Positions 26,935-35,020 of a DNA stretch of 57,613 nucleotides are shown one piece after another. The notes beneath the pieces are model-generated. The model worked only from the letters and a program-made list of their open reading frames with translations. It did not search any database and had not been told where the DNA came from. A program made the translations under genes and the position numbers. Position 1 is the stretch's first letter. Every line of letters begins with the position of its first letter. The DNA comes from an uncultured Veillonella sp. (GTDB lineage Bacteria; Bacillota; Negativicutes; Veillonellales; Veillonellaceae). The stretch spans positions 1-57,613 of the forward strand of contig NZ_UQYC01000001.1 of assembly GCF_900545205.1 (NCBI RefSeq), given 5' to 3'.

Positions 26935-27387
26935 ATGAATGTAAAAATTGTTAAGTTATTAAATTTAATAAGGTTTAGAATAATTGGAACAATTTTTTTA
27001 GCAATTACTATAACAGGTAATGCTATTGAGGCGACTGCACCGAATGTAGACTATAGGTTTATTATCCCTATATTAGTTATGGGTGGCGTGTTATTAACAC
27101 CATTAATTCGTGGACGTCGTATTGTTAAGCGTATATATAGAAGAGGGATAAATCAGTATAATTCGAGATTAATTGTATATATATTATTTATTTTAGGGTT
27201 TCACAATAAATTAGTTGGTATACCTATAGCGAAAAAGAGTATTTATGGTTGGTTATTTTTGGGATTTTGGGTTATAGGTTCTATTATTACTTTTGTATGG
27301 ATGTATTCAAATAATGTTCCTATATGGATATTATGCATTTCTATGATTATAGCTATTTATAAAATACTAAAGTCATTATATAGTTAG
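26935..27387 (+). CDS. Hypothetical membrane protein (island gene D)
   Basis: A 150-residue protein with four or five hydrophobic segments and a basic cytoplasmic loop (R-G-R-R-I-V-K-R-I-Y-R-R-G near residues 59-71). I do not recognise a family. The positively charged loop suggests orientation only. AT content is high and there is no obvious -35/-10 pair nearby. Confidence 0.6.
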   Translation: MNVKIVKLLNLIRFRIIGTIFLAITITGNAIEATAPNVDYRFIIPILVMGGVLLTPLIRGRRIVKRIYRRGINQYNSRLIVYILFILGFHNKLVGIPIAKKSIYGWLFLGFWVIGSIITFVWMYSNNVPIWILCISMIIAIYKILKSLYS

Positions 27388-27496
27388 GGTTTTGTCAATT
27401 TATTTGAATAGAACATTCTATATTTTAATATGATTTAACATGACTGTTATTTTATAAAAGAGTTATTTAAAGCTAGTTAGGAGATAAGTCTGCTAA

Positions 27497-27880
27497 ATGA
27501 TAAATAAGTTTGATTATACTTTTGGAGTAGTATTATTTATTTTGGTTTGGGATCTTCGTGCGTATTATAAAAATGTATTACAACGGAATTTAACTCGTAA
27601 GCAGCAAGAATGGGTAAATAAAATGCGATACCCACATTTATATAAATTTACAAATTTAGTAAGTATAGTGGCTGGAATTGTTTTTTTAATATTCTATATG
27701 TTCTTTAATTTTGGATATGCTTATTTTTATCCATTAGGTGCAGTCCTAGTAATTCATTTTTTTAAAGATTTCATTAGAAATATCCAGAAAAAGGAATCTA
27801 GTACATATAAAGATGGACGTAATGAAAATTATATATACATAGTTGGAATTATTTTTATCTTATGGATAATATTTCATTAA
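27497..27880 (+). CDS. Hypothetical membrane protein (island gene E)
   Basis: A 127-residue protein. One helix at the N-terminus is followed by a charged loop (R-N-L-T-R-K-Q-Q-E-W-V near residues 30-40), two central aromatic-rich helices, a Lys-rich loop and a last helix that reaches the C-terminus. No family is recognised. AGGAG lies rather far upstream (13 bases). Confidence 0.6.
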   Translation: MINKFDYTFGVVLFILVWDLRAYYKNVLQRNLTRKQQEWVNKMRYPHLYKFTNLVSIVAGIVFLIFYMFFNFGYAYFYPLGAVLVIHFFKDFIRNIQKKESSTYKDGRNENYIYIVGIIFILWIIFH

Positions 27881-27945
27881 TTTAATAATGCTATTAAATT
27901 AAACTTTTATTCTATGGTTGTAATATCTCCTTAGAAAGCAGACGA

Positions 27946-28311
27946 ATGGAAAAACAAATAGTAAATATATTTTTACTTTTAGGTTTTAATTATTATATGA
28001 TTAAATCTTGGGGTACACGGAAGGTTACAATTTTAACACTAATTGGCAACTATTTCTTAATCAGTATTTTAATAGAATCGTATTTTGGGTTACCTAAATT
28101 CATTGAGGACTTTAATGCACTATTTATGCTTGGAATAGGTATGGTAGGTACTTATATCTTATGGCGTAAAAATAAAGCTGGAACACTAACTGAGTATGAA
28201 AAAAGAGGATGGATTCTGACTCGTACTTTCTTAGCATTATTTGTCTTATCTGTATTAGTAGGTGTATTAGTTTTTTTGTTTATGAAGTATATTTATGGGA
28301 TATATATCTAG
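27946..28311 (+). CDS. Hypothetical four-helix membrane protein (island gene F)
   Basis: A 121-residue protein with four hydrophobic helices. It shares its overall plan and two short motifs with island gene A (N-Y-Y-M-I-K near residues 15-20 and K-A-G-T-L near 77-81), so the two are probably distant paralogues framing the island. The ribosome-binding site is weak. No function can be assigned. Confidence 0.6.
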   Translation: MEKQIVNIFLLLGFNYYMIKSWGTRKVTILTLIGNYFLISILIESYFGLPKFIEDFNALFMLGIGMVGTYILWRKNKAGTLTEYEKRGWILTRTFLALFVLSVLVGVLVFLFMKYIYGIYI

Positions 28312-28366
28312 AACTAGGTTTATTGCTTTTAATAGTTCTAGTCAGACAATTATATATTCTGAAAGA

Positions 28367-28396
28367 TTGACATTCTTCCCCCTGTATTGCTACAAT
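28367..28396 (+). promoter_or_regulatory. Promoter of the glyQS T-box transcript
   Basis: TTGACA (28367-28372) and TACAAT (28391-28396) with an 18-base spacer. Transcription would begin near 28403, just before Stem I of the T-box. Confidence 0.65.
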
Positions 28397-28410
28397 ATTG
28401 TGTATAATAT

Positions 28411-28613
28411 ATGCGATGAAGCAGAGTAGTAAACCTCTCTAGCGAGTGAGGATGGTGCAAGCTCACATTTGGTTGAAGGCGCTGTAGAGCATTGGCAGGA
28501 ACGCAGGCATCTGTTAGTAAAGGCCAACATAGAAAAAAGAGGGCGCAAGCCAAATAGGGTGGAACCGCGGGTATACTCGTCCCTGTAACGTTTTTCGTTA
28601 CAGGGACTTTTTT
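28411..28613 (+). promoter_or_regulatory. Glycine T-box riboswitch
   Basis: A tRNA-sensing leader that lets transcription into glyQS proceed when uncharged tRNA(Gly) binds. The T-box sequence AATAGGGTGGAACCGCGG is at 28553-28570. The Stem I base is CAGA (28422-28425) pairing TCTG (28510-28513). It encloses AGTA on the 5' side and GGC-A (28506-28509) on the 3' side, which is where the specifier codon belongs. GGC is a glycine codon and agrees with the downstream genes. This leader and its promoter fill the 354-base gap before glyQ. Confidence 0.92.
28579..28613 (+). terminator. T-box regulated terminator
   Basis: GTCCCTGTAACG and its perfect complement around TTTTT, then six T. The 5' arm can alternatively pair with the T-box bulge region to form the antiterminator. 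Confidence 0.9.
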
Positions 28614-28665
28614 GTTTGTAACGAAATGGTTGATTTTATGTCGGTTGTGTAAAGTGGAGGCAGCA

Positions 28666-29541
28666 ATGACATTTCAAGAGATTATTTTAAATCTACAAAA
28701 ATTCTGGAGCGATCAAGGTTGTATCGTTCAAAATCCATATGACATCGAAAAGGGTGCAGGTACAATGAATCCTGCAACATTCTTGCATGCTATTGGTCCT
28801 GAACCATGGGCGGTATGTTATGTAGAGCCTTCTCGTCGTCCAGCAGACGGTCGTTATGGTGATAACCCTAATCGTTTGTTCCAACATCATCAGTTCCAAG
28901 TTATCGTGAAACCATCTCCAGATAATATCCAAGAATTATATTTACAATCCTTGGCAACTCTTGGTATTCACGCTGAAGATCACGACATTCGTTTCGTAGA
29001 GGATAACTGGGAATCTCCAACATTGGGCGCTTGGGGCCTTGGTTGGGAAGTATGGCTTGACGGTATGGAAGTAACGCAGTTTACATATTTCCAACAAGTT
29101 GGTTCCATCGACTGTAAACCAGTGTCTGTAGAGATTACATACGGTTTAGAACGTTTGGCTATGTACATTCAAGGCGTAGAAAACGTATATGATCTTAAAT
29201 GGAATGAAAACGTTACATACGGTGACGTTTGGCATGCTAACGAAGTTGAACAATCTGTATATAACTTTGAATTAGCAGATACAGATATGCTCTTCAAATT
29301 ATTTGATATGTATGAAGCAGAGGCAAAACGCGTTTGCGAAGCAGGTTATGTATTACCAGCTTACGACTATGTATTGAAATGTTCCCACACATTCAACTTG
29401 CTTGATTCCCGTGGTGCTATTTCTATCAGTGAACGTACTGCTTTCATCGGTCGCGTACGTGCATTAGCTCGTATTTGTGCACAACAATACCTTGCTAAAC
29501 GCGAAGAATTAGGTTTCCCACTTTTGAAAGGAGATAAATAA
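28666..29541 (+). CDS. glyQ: Glycyl-tRNA synthetase alpha subunit
   Basis: A 291-residue catalytic alpha subunit of the bacterial alpha2beta2 enzyme. The sequence opens M-T-F-Q-E-I-I-L-N-L-Q-K-F-W and contains Q-P-Y/N-P-Y-D-I-E-K-G-A-G-T-M-N-P-type motif 1 near residues 20-40 and R-P-A-D-G-R-Y-G-D-N-P-N-R near 60-72. The ATG at 28666 follows GTGGAGG; an upstream in-frame ATG at 28612 lies in the terminator tail. glyS begins one base after its stop. Confidence 0.97.
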   Translation: MTFQEIILNLQKFWSDQGCIVQNPYDIEKGAGTMNPATFLHAIGPEPWAVCYVEPSRRPADGRYGDNPNRLFQHHQFQVIVKPSPDNIQELYLQSLATLGIHAEDHDIRFVEDNWESPTLGAWGLGWEVWLDGMEVTQFTYFQQVGSIDCKPVSVEITYGLERLAMYIQGVENVYDLKWNENVTYGDVWHANEVEQSVYNFELADTDMLFKLFDMYEAEAKRVCEAGYVLPAYDYVLKCSHTFNLLDSRGAISISERTAFIGRVRALARICAQQYLAKREELGFPLLKGDK

Positions 29542-29542
29542 G

Positions 29543-31594
29543 ATGGCAAAGGATTTATTATTTGAAATCGGTGCAGAAGAAATTCCTGCCGGCTTTATGC
29601 CAAATATCTTAGGTCAATTGAAAACATTGGCTGAAACAAAATTAAATGATGCCCATCTTCCTTTTGAAAGCATCGCAACCTACGGTACACCACGTCGTTT
29701 GGCTCTTATCGTGAAAGGTCTTGCTGATGCATCTGCTGAGATCAGCGAACGTCATAAAGGTCCTTCTGCATCCATCGCCTATGATGCTGACGGCAATGCT
29801 ACAAAAGCAGCTATCGGCTTTGCTCGTGGTAAAGGTCTTGATGTAGCCGATCTCGTTGTAGAAGACGGTTATATCTATGCTGAAACTAAAACTGCCGGCG
29901 TACCTGCAAAAGATATCATTACCGACATGTTGCCACAATTGATTACAGGTCTTAACTTCCCTAAATCCATGCATTGGGGCAATTTAGATGCTAAGTTTGT
30001 ACGTCCAGTACGTTGGCTTGTAGCATTACTTGATGAAGAAGTAATTCCTGTAGAATTTGCTACTGTAAAATCTGGTAATGTAACACGTGGTCATCGCTTC
30101 TTAGGGGCTGATGAAATCACTATCAAAAATGCAGCATCTTATGTAGATACATTAAAAGAAAACTTTGTTATGGTTGATCAAGACGCACGTCGTGAATTAA
30201 TCTCCAAACAATTACATGATATTGCAGCTTCTAAAAACGCATCCATCGTTTGGGATGATGATTTGTTAGAAGAAATTAACTATCTTGTTGAATGGCCTAC
30301 AGCATTGTGTGGTGGTTTTGAAGAGTCCTACTTGGCACTTCCTGATGCAGCCATCATTACACCAATGAAAGACCATCAACGTTACTTCCCATTGATTGAC
30401 CAAGACGGCAAATTGTTGCCAATGTTCTTAACAGTGCGCAATGGTTCTGACCATTCCATCGAAGTAGTTCAAGCTGGTAATGAACGCGTATTGCGCGCTC
30501 GTCTTGATGATGCTAAATTCTTCTTTAACGAAGATCGCAAGAAACCTCTTATCGACCGTCAAGATGGTTTGACTAAAATCGTATTCCAAGAAGGTCTTGG
30601 TAACTTAGCAGATAAAACTGAACGTTTACTTAAATTGGGCCGTGTATTTGGCGAAGAATGTGGCTTGCACGAAGATGCAGCTGTTGTATTGGAACGTGCT
30701 ACAGAGCTTGCTAAAACTGACCTTACTACAGGTATGGTTACAGAGTTCACAGAATTACAAGGTGTAATGGGTAAAGAGTACGCTTTACTTGATGGTGAAT
30801 CTCCTGAGGTAGCAGAAGCTATTTTCGAACAATATTTACCACGTTTTGCAGGTGATGTATTGCCTCAAACTGAAGCAGGTAAAGTATTGTCCATCATCGA
30901 TAAAGTAGATAATATCGTAGCTACTTTCAGCCGTGGATTAATTCCTACAGGCTCTCAAGATCCATATGCATTGCGCCGTCAAACAATTGGTATCTTGAAC
31001 ATCTTGCTTGGTAGCGAATGGAATATTAGCTTGCGCCCAATCTTCAAAGCATCTATGGAATTACTTAATGTACCAGCTGAAAAACAAGAGGAATTGCTTG
31101 GCCAAGTAGAAGAGTTCTTCACACTTCGTTTGAAAAATATCTTCCTTGATCGCGAAGTTCCTCATCATGTAATCGACTTGTTGTTGTCCAACAATGAATT
31201 GTCCGTTGCTGATGCAGAAGGTCTTGTAAACGCATTGTTAGCAAATCGCATCGATGAAAATGTTGAGCTTGTTCAAGCTTATACTCGTATGTACAATCTT
31301 GTAAAAGATGTAGAATATACAGGCGTTAATAGCGACTTGTTGAAAGAAGATGCTGAAAAAGCATTATTCGAAGCTGCTTCTAAAGCATCTGAAGCAAGTC
31401 TTGCTGCATGGGAAGCTAATGATTATGCTGCAGTTGTAGCAGTTCCAGCTACTTTGGTTCCAGCCATCAACAAATTCTTTGAAGATGTAATGGTTATGGA
31501 TAAAGATGAAGCTATTAAAGCTAACCGTTTACAACTTGTTCGCTTAGCGTACAACGTAATGGCTATTATCGGCGATATTAGTGCATTAAAATAA
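29543..31594 (+). CDS. glyS: Glycyl-tRNA synthetase beta subunit
   Basis: A 683-residue beta subunit that binds and positions tRNA(Gly). The N-terminal L-L-F-E-I-G-A-E-E-I-P-A-G motif and the central H-Q-R-Y-F-P-L motif (near residues 279-285) are typical. A DALR-like anticodon-binding region lies at the C-terminal end. Length is normal. It is translated from AAAGGAG inside the end of glyQ. Confidence 0.97.
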   Translation: MAKDLLFEIGAEEIPAGFMPNILGQLKTLAETKLNDAHLPFESIATYGTPRRLALIVKGLADASAEISERHKGPSASIAYDADGNATKAAIGFARGKGLDVADLVVEDGYIYAETKTAGVPAKDIITDMLPQLITGLNFPKSMHWGNLDAKFVRPVRWLVALLDEEVIPVEFATVKSGNVTRGHRFLGADEITIKNAASYVDTLKENFVMVDQDARRELISKQLHDIAASKNASIVWDDDLLEEINYLVEWPTALCGGFEESYLALPDAAIITPMKDHQRYFPLIDQDGKLLPMFLTVRNGSDHSIEVVQAGNERVLRARLDDAKFFFNEDRKKPLIDRQDGLTKIVFQEGLGNLADKTERLLKLGRVFGEECGLHEDAAVVLERATELAKTDLTTGMVTEFTELQGVMGKEYALLDGESPEVAEAIFEQYLPRFAGDVLPQTEAGKVLSIIDKVDNIVATFSRGLIPTGSQDPYALRRQTIGILNILLGSEWNISLRPIFKASMELLNVPAEKQEELLGQVEEFFTLRLKNIFLDREVPHHVIDLLLSNNELSVADAEGLVNALLANRIDENVELVQAYTRMYNLVKDVEYTGVNSDLLKEDAEKALFEAASKASEASLAAWEANDYAAVVAVPATLVPAINKFFEDVMVMDKDEAIKANRLQLVRLAYNVMAIIGDISALK

Positions 31595-31641
31595 TATATT
31601 TTGTATTAGATACATTAAACTTTTACAGAAATATATGAAAG

Positions 31642-31669
31642 AAGAGGTACCATTTGGTACCTCTTTTTG
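31642..31669 (+). terminator. Terminator of glyQS
   Basis: AAGAGGTACC and its complement around ATT, followed by five T. Confidence 0.85.
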
Positions 31670-31727
31670 CTTTTACGAAGAATATACATATTTTATGCAG
31701 GAATTTTTGAGATCATGGCGAATATCT

Positions 31728-31733
31728 TATAAT
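31728..31733 (+). promoter_or_regulatory. -10 box of the MarR-family gene
   Basis: TATAAT at 31728-31733, with TTGAGA at 31707-31712 as a possible -35 (spacer only 15 bases). Confidence 0.4.
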
Positions 31734-31762
31734 ATACAAAGTTGTATGAGGAGATAAATGTC

Positions 31763-32149
31763 ATGAATCATGATGAATTATATAAAGCCTTATGTAAGGT
31801 GCCAAACGGCAAAGAAAAGTCTCGTGATAAAATAATTATAGAATTATATATGCGATCTCAAGGAGCATCTCAAAAACAATTAGTAGATGCTCTTAATATG
31901 CGTCCCGCTACAGTATCGGAGCAGACGGATATACTCATTGAATTAGGGTATGTCACAAAGCATATTGATTATATGGATAAACGAATTTCTGTAGTAGGAC
32001 TTACTGAAGAGGGGAAACGACTAGGTAAATCATTACTACATTCGTATGATCAATTTCTTAATGTACTATTTTCTGATTTTTCTGATGATGAAAAAGATGA
32101 TTTATACCGCTTGTTAGGTAAGTTAAAGCGCCCAATCTTAAGTAAATAA
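31763..32149 (+). CDS. MarR-family transcriptional regulator
   Basis: A 128-residue winged-helix regulator. The helix-turn-helix covers about residues 30-60 (S-Q-K-Q-L-V-D-A-L-N-M-R-P-A-T-V-S-E-Q), and the wing contains D-K-R-I-S-V-V-G-L-T-E-E-G, the classical MarR wing signature. I chose the ATG at 31763, nine bases after GAGGAG. It is monocistronic between glyS and rplS, with no adjacent transporter, so its target is unknown; self-regulation is likely. Confidence 0.85.
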   Translation: MNHDELYKALCKVPNGKEKSRDKIIIELYMRSQGASQKQLVDALNMRPATVSEQTDILIELGYVTKHIDYMDKRISVVGLTEEGKRLGKSLLHSYDQFLNVLFSDFSDDEKDDLYRLLGKLKRPILSK

Positions 32150-32178
32150 TTAGTTTCTCAAAATTATATAGAAAATAC

Positions 32179-32208
32179 TTGCGAACAGTACGTGATTTAT
32201 GATACTAT
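32179..32208 (+). promoter_or_regulatory. Promoter of rplS
   Basis: TTGCGA (32179-32184) and TACTAT (32203-32208) with an 18-base spacer, giving a leader of about 65 bases. Confidence 0.5.
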
Positions 32209-32219
32209 ATTGCTGTTAA

Positions 32220-32270
32220 TTTGAGACAGTCCGCTGCCTATAAGGTGTAGGTATTGAATGTCTGCAAACA
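32220..32270 (+). promoter_or_regulatory. Candidate L19 leader (autoregulatory RNA)
   Basis: The rplS 5' leader can fold. TGCCTA (32235-32240) pairs with TAGGTA (32248-32253) across a seven-base loop, and GACA (32225-32228) pairs with TGTC (32259-32262) outside it. The hairpin ends just before AGGAGG. Structured L19 leaders are known in Firmicutes; that this is one is inferred. Confidence 0.45.
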
Positions 32271-32280
32271 GGAGGAAACA

Positions 32281-32622
32281 ATGAACATTATTAACGTACT
32301 TGAACAAGAACAACTTCGTACAGACATCCCTACTTTCCGCGCTGGTGACACAGTTCGCGTACACGTAAAAGTAGTGGAAGGTTCTCGTGAACGTATCCAA
32401 GTATTCGAAGGTTTGGTAATTAAACGTCAAAACGGTGGCGTACGTGAAACTTTCACAGTTCGTCGTATTGCATCCGGTGTAGGTGTAGAACGTACATTCC
32501 CACTTCACAGCCCACGCTTAGCTAAAATCGAAGTTATGCGCCGTGGTGTTGTTCGTCGTGCTAAATTGTACTACTTACGTAACCTTACTGGTAAAGCTGC
32601 TCGTATTCGCGAAAAACGCTAA
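32281..32622 (+). CDS. rplS: 50S ribosomal protein L19
   Basis: A 113-residue protein at the 30S/50S interface. F-R-A-G-D-T-V-R-V-H near residues 17-26 and the C-terminal K-L-Y-Y-L-R segment are typical. The start at 32281 follows AGGAGG; the ATG at 32254 would include the leader. It is separated from the usual partners rpsP, rimM and trmD, which are not in the window. Confidence 0.97.
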   Translation: MNIINVLEQEQLRTDIPTFRAGDTVRVHVKVVEGSRERIQVFEGLVIKRQNGGVRETFTVRRIASGVGVERTFPLHSPRLAKIEVMRRGVVRRAKLYYLRNLTGKAARIREKR

Positions 32623-32629
32623 TGTTCAT

Positions 32630-32659
32630 AAAAGGCTGCCGTCGGCAGCCTTTTATTTT
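32630..32659 (+). terminator. Terminator after rplS
   Basis: AAAAGGCTGCC and its complement around GTC, then TTTTATTTTT. Some read-through into rbgA is likely since no clear promoter follows. Confidence 0.85.
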
Positions 32660-32690
32660 TGCTAAAATTTAGATGTAGAAAGGAAATACT

Positions 32691-33596
32691 ATGGCAGATT
32701 CACCTATCGTACATTGGTTCCCTGGACATATGGCGAAAGCCACACGTATGATTACGGAGTATATCAAAAAGGTAGACGTAGTTATCGAGTTACTCGATGC
32801 GCGTATTCCTCGTTCTAGTGCCAATCCTGTAATCACTGAACTGGTTGGTCAGAAACCGCATATCGTATTGTTAAATAAAGTTGATTTAGCAGATCCTAAA
32901 GCCACAAAGGAATGGACTGAATTCTTTACTAAACAAGGTATCACTGTATTGGCTATCGATTCTAAGTCTGGCAAGGGTAATAAGAAATTAATATCTACTG
33001 TAGAACGTTTGAGCAAGCCTATCATTGATCGTTGGGTAGCTAAAGGCATTCGTAGTCGTTCTGTACGTACTATTATTTTAGGTATTCCTAATGTGGGTAA
33101 ATCTACGTTGATTAACTCCTTAGCTGGTTCTGCAGCAACGCGTACAGCTAATAAGGCTGGTCATACCCGTGGTCAACAATGGGTTAAAATCGGTAAAAAT
33201 CTTGAATTGCTTGATACACCAGGTGTATTATGGCCTAAACTAGAAGACCAACGCGCAGCGGCTCGTCTTGCTATGACTGGTGCCGTTTCTGATGATGTGT
33301 ATGATTTAGAGCATGTCATTAAACAATTAATTAATCACTTATTGATGAATACACCAAAGATTTTGGTGGAACGATATAAATTAAAAGAAGAAGAGATGAC
33401 GGATGTAGATACGATTCTTGAAAGTATCGGCCGTCGTCGTGGTTGTCTCGTAAGTGGTGGCATAGTAGATTTTGATAAAGCACGCCGCATCATCTTGCAA
33501 GATTATCGTAATACTAAACTTGGTACAATTACACTCGACAAAGTAGATGAAGAACCATATTATCCTGAAGATGGTGAGGAAACACAAAATGGATAA
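32691..33596 (+). CDS. rbgA: Ribosome biogenesis GTPase RbgA (YlqF)
   Basis: A 301-residue circularly permuted GTPase needed late in 50S assembly. The permuted order is visible: G4 (N-K-V-D-L near 63-67) comes before G1 (G-I-P-N-V-G-K-S-T near 126-134), followed by G3 (D-T-P-G-V near 173-177). The opening H-W-F-P-G-H-M-A-K-A is the family signature. Neighbour order rplS-rbgA-rnhB is conserved in Firmicutes. Confidence 0.96.
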   Translation: MADSPIVHWFPGHMAKATRMITEYIKKVDVVIELLDARIPRSSANPVITELVGQKPHIVLLNKVDLADPKATKEWTEFFTKQGITVLAIDSKSGKGNKKLISTVERLSKPIIDRWVAKGIRSRSVRTIILGIPNVGKSTLINSLAGSAATRTANKAGHTRGQQWVKIGKNLELLDTPGVLWPKLEDQRAAARLAMTGAVSDDVYDLEHVIKQLINHLLMNTPKILVERYKLKEEEMTDVDTILESIGRRRGCLVSGGIVDFDKARRIILQDYRNTKLGTITLDKVDEEPYYPEDGEETQNG

Positions 33597-34386
33597 GGAT
33601 GTTTTTTCTAAATTAAAGGTTGCAGAAATAAAGGCTCTCTTTGAAACTGAACAAGCCTTAGAAATTTTGCCATTGGCTCAAGAGGACGATCGTAGCTCTG
33701 TACAAAAATTGGCCGCTTCTTATATTAAACGTCAAGAAAAAGAGTTAAAAGAACAGCAACGTCTCATGGGTATGTATGACTATGAAGGCATGTTCTATGA
33801 TCAAGGGATATATCATGTGGCTGGTGTTGATGAGGTAGGCCGTGGTCCTATTGCAGGGCCTGTGACGGTAGCTGCCGTTATTTTGCCGCCTATGACATTA
33901 ATTCCAGGCCTTAATGACTCTAAAAAGCTAACAGAAGAAAAGCGTGAGGCCCTCTATAATATCATTATGGACGAAGCTGTAGCCGTAAGCTGCATTTCCT
34001 ACGGCCCAGAAAAGATTGATGAGCTAAATATCTATGAAGCAACGCGACAAGCGATGTATGAGGCGATTCGTACGCTCAGCGTTCCAGCAGAAGCAGTAGT
34101 GGCTGATGCTATGAAATTGCCTGATTTGACGATTCCCGTTGAATCTATTATTAAGGGCGATAGTAAAAGCGCCAATATTGCTGCCGCATCAATCATTGCA
34201 AAGGTTACGCGAGATCGATATATGAAGAGCCTCGATGAAGAATACCCTGGTTATGGATTCGGCATTCATAAAGGCTATTATACGGAGTTACACAAAGAAG
34301 CTGTTGAACAACAAGGTGTAACACCACTTCATCGTAAGAGCTTTGAACCCATTAAATCTATCGTACGTTGGGTTAAACCTGAGTAA
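33589..34386 (+). CDS. rnhB: Ribonuclease HII
   Basis: A 265-residue enzyme that cuts RNA in RNA-DNA hybrids and single ribonucleotides in DNA. The active site begins with V-A-G-V-D-E-V-G-R-G near residue 78-87, with G-L-N-D-S-K-K-L downstream and a further acidic residue in V-V-A-D-A-M. About 75 residues precede the core, as in other long Firmicute forms. I chose the ATG at 33589, which overlaps rbgA by eight bases; the earlier in-frame ATG at 33547 lies deep in rbgA. Confidence 0.94.
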   Translation: MDKDVFSKLKVAEIKALFETEQALEILPLAQEDDRSSVQKLAASYIKRQEKELKEQQRLMGMYDYEGMFYDQGIYHVAGVDEVGRGPIAGPVTVAAVILPPMTLIPGLNDSKKLTEEKREALYNIIMDEAVAVSCISYGPEKIDELNIYEATRQAMYEAIRTLSVPAEAVVADAMKLPDLTIPVESIIKGDSKSANIAAASIIAKVTRDRYMKSLDEEYPGYGFGIHKGYYTELHKEAVEQQGVTPLHRKSFEPIKSIVRWVKPE

Positions 34387-34435
34387 TTATATTAACGTAA
34401 ATTTATCATACAAATTGTATATAGTTTATAACCGT

Positions 34436-34484
34436 AAAGAGGTTCCTATTGGTCACCGATGTGACTATTAGGAACCTCTTTTGT
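34436..34484 (+). terminator. Terminator of rnhB
   Basis: AAAGAGGTTCCTA pairs with TTAGGAACCTCTTT, with an inner TCAC/GTGA hairpin, then TTTT. Confidence 0.82.
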
Positions 34485-34610
34485 ATTTACTTTTATAGTC
34501 TCCATATTCTACGCTACAAGTAAGTGTTACCTGTTGAAAGTTTAGATGTAGATTGAGTAATAAATATTCTATAAGTTATTGTGGTTACTACACTTAAATA
34601 GGAGGTATAT

Positions 34611-35009
34611 ATGAAAACGATTAGTACAGGTAAAGCATTTAATGAACTAGATTCAAAGGAGCTTGGAAAATGGGGCGAACGGGTGGCCATTAAATATATT
34701 GAAAAAATAGGCCTTACAGTTGTAGATACGAATTATAGAACCCGGTTAGGAGAAATTGATATCATTGCCAAACGCGATTTAATCTATCATTTTATTGAGA
34801 TTAAAGCCCGCCGTGGTATGCAGCATGGATTAGCTCGAGAGGCGGTGACAAAGAAGAAACAAAAGCATATAAAACGAGCTGCTATGTTGTTTCTATATGA
34901 TCTTCATCAGAAAAGACGGCGCTGGAAAGAGTTATCCTTTGATGTAATTGAAGTGTACTTACATGAAGACTTTCAAAGTTCTATTCATTATTTGCCGCAG
35001 TGCTTTTAG
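34611..35009 (+). CDS. yraN: YraN-family (UPF0102) endonuclease-like protein
   Basis: A 132-residue PD-(D/E)XK-like fold protein. The G-E-I-D-I-I-A ... H-F-I-E-I-K-A-R pattern (about residues 44-64) supplies the Asp and Glu-x-Lys residues of the putative active site. It sits beside yifB and dprA as in many bacteria, which suggests a role in DNA processing, although its function is unproven. The ATG follows AGGAGG. Confidence 0.88.
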   Translation: MKTISTGKAFNELDSKELGKWGERVAIKYIEKIGLTVVDTNYRTRLGEIDIIAKRDLIYHFIEIKARRGMQHGLAREAVTKKKQKHIKRAAMLFLYDLHQKRRRWKELSFDVIEVYLHEDFQSSIHYLPQCF

Positions 35010-35020
35010 AGAGGTTGCCT

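Noticed and set aside
27479..27943. Matching seven-base words (AGGAGAT, GTCTGCT and their complements) before island genes E and F
   Set aside because: The two words occur in an order that cannot form one inverted repeat, and one is simply a ribosome-binding site. Chance is the simpler explanation.
28612..28665. N-terminal extension of GlyQ
   Set aside because: The extra codons start in the T tail of the T-box terminator, and the true ATG at 28666 has its own GGAGG.
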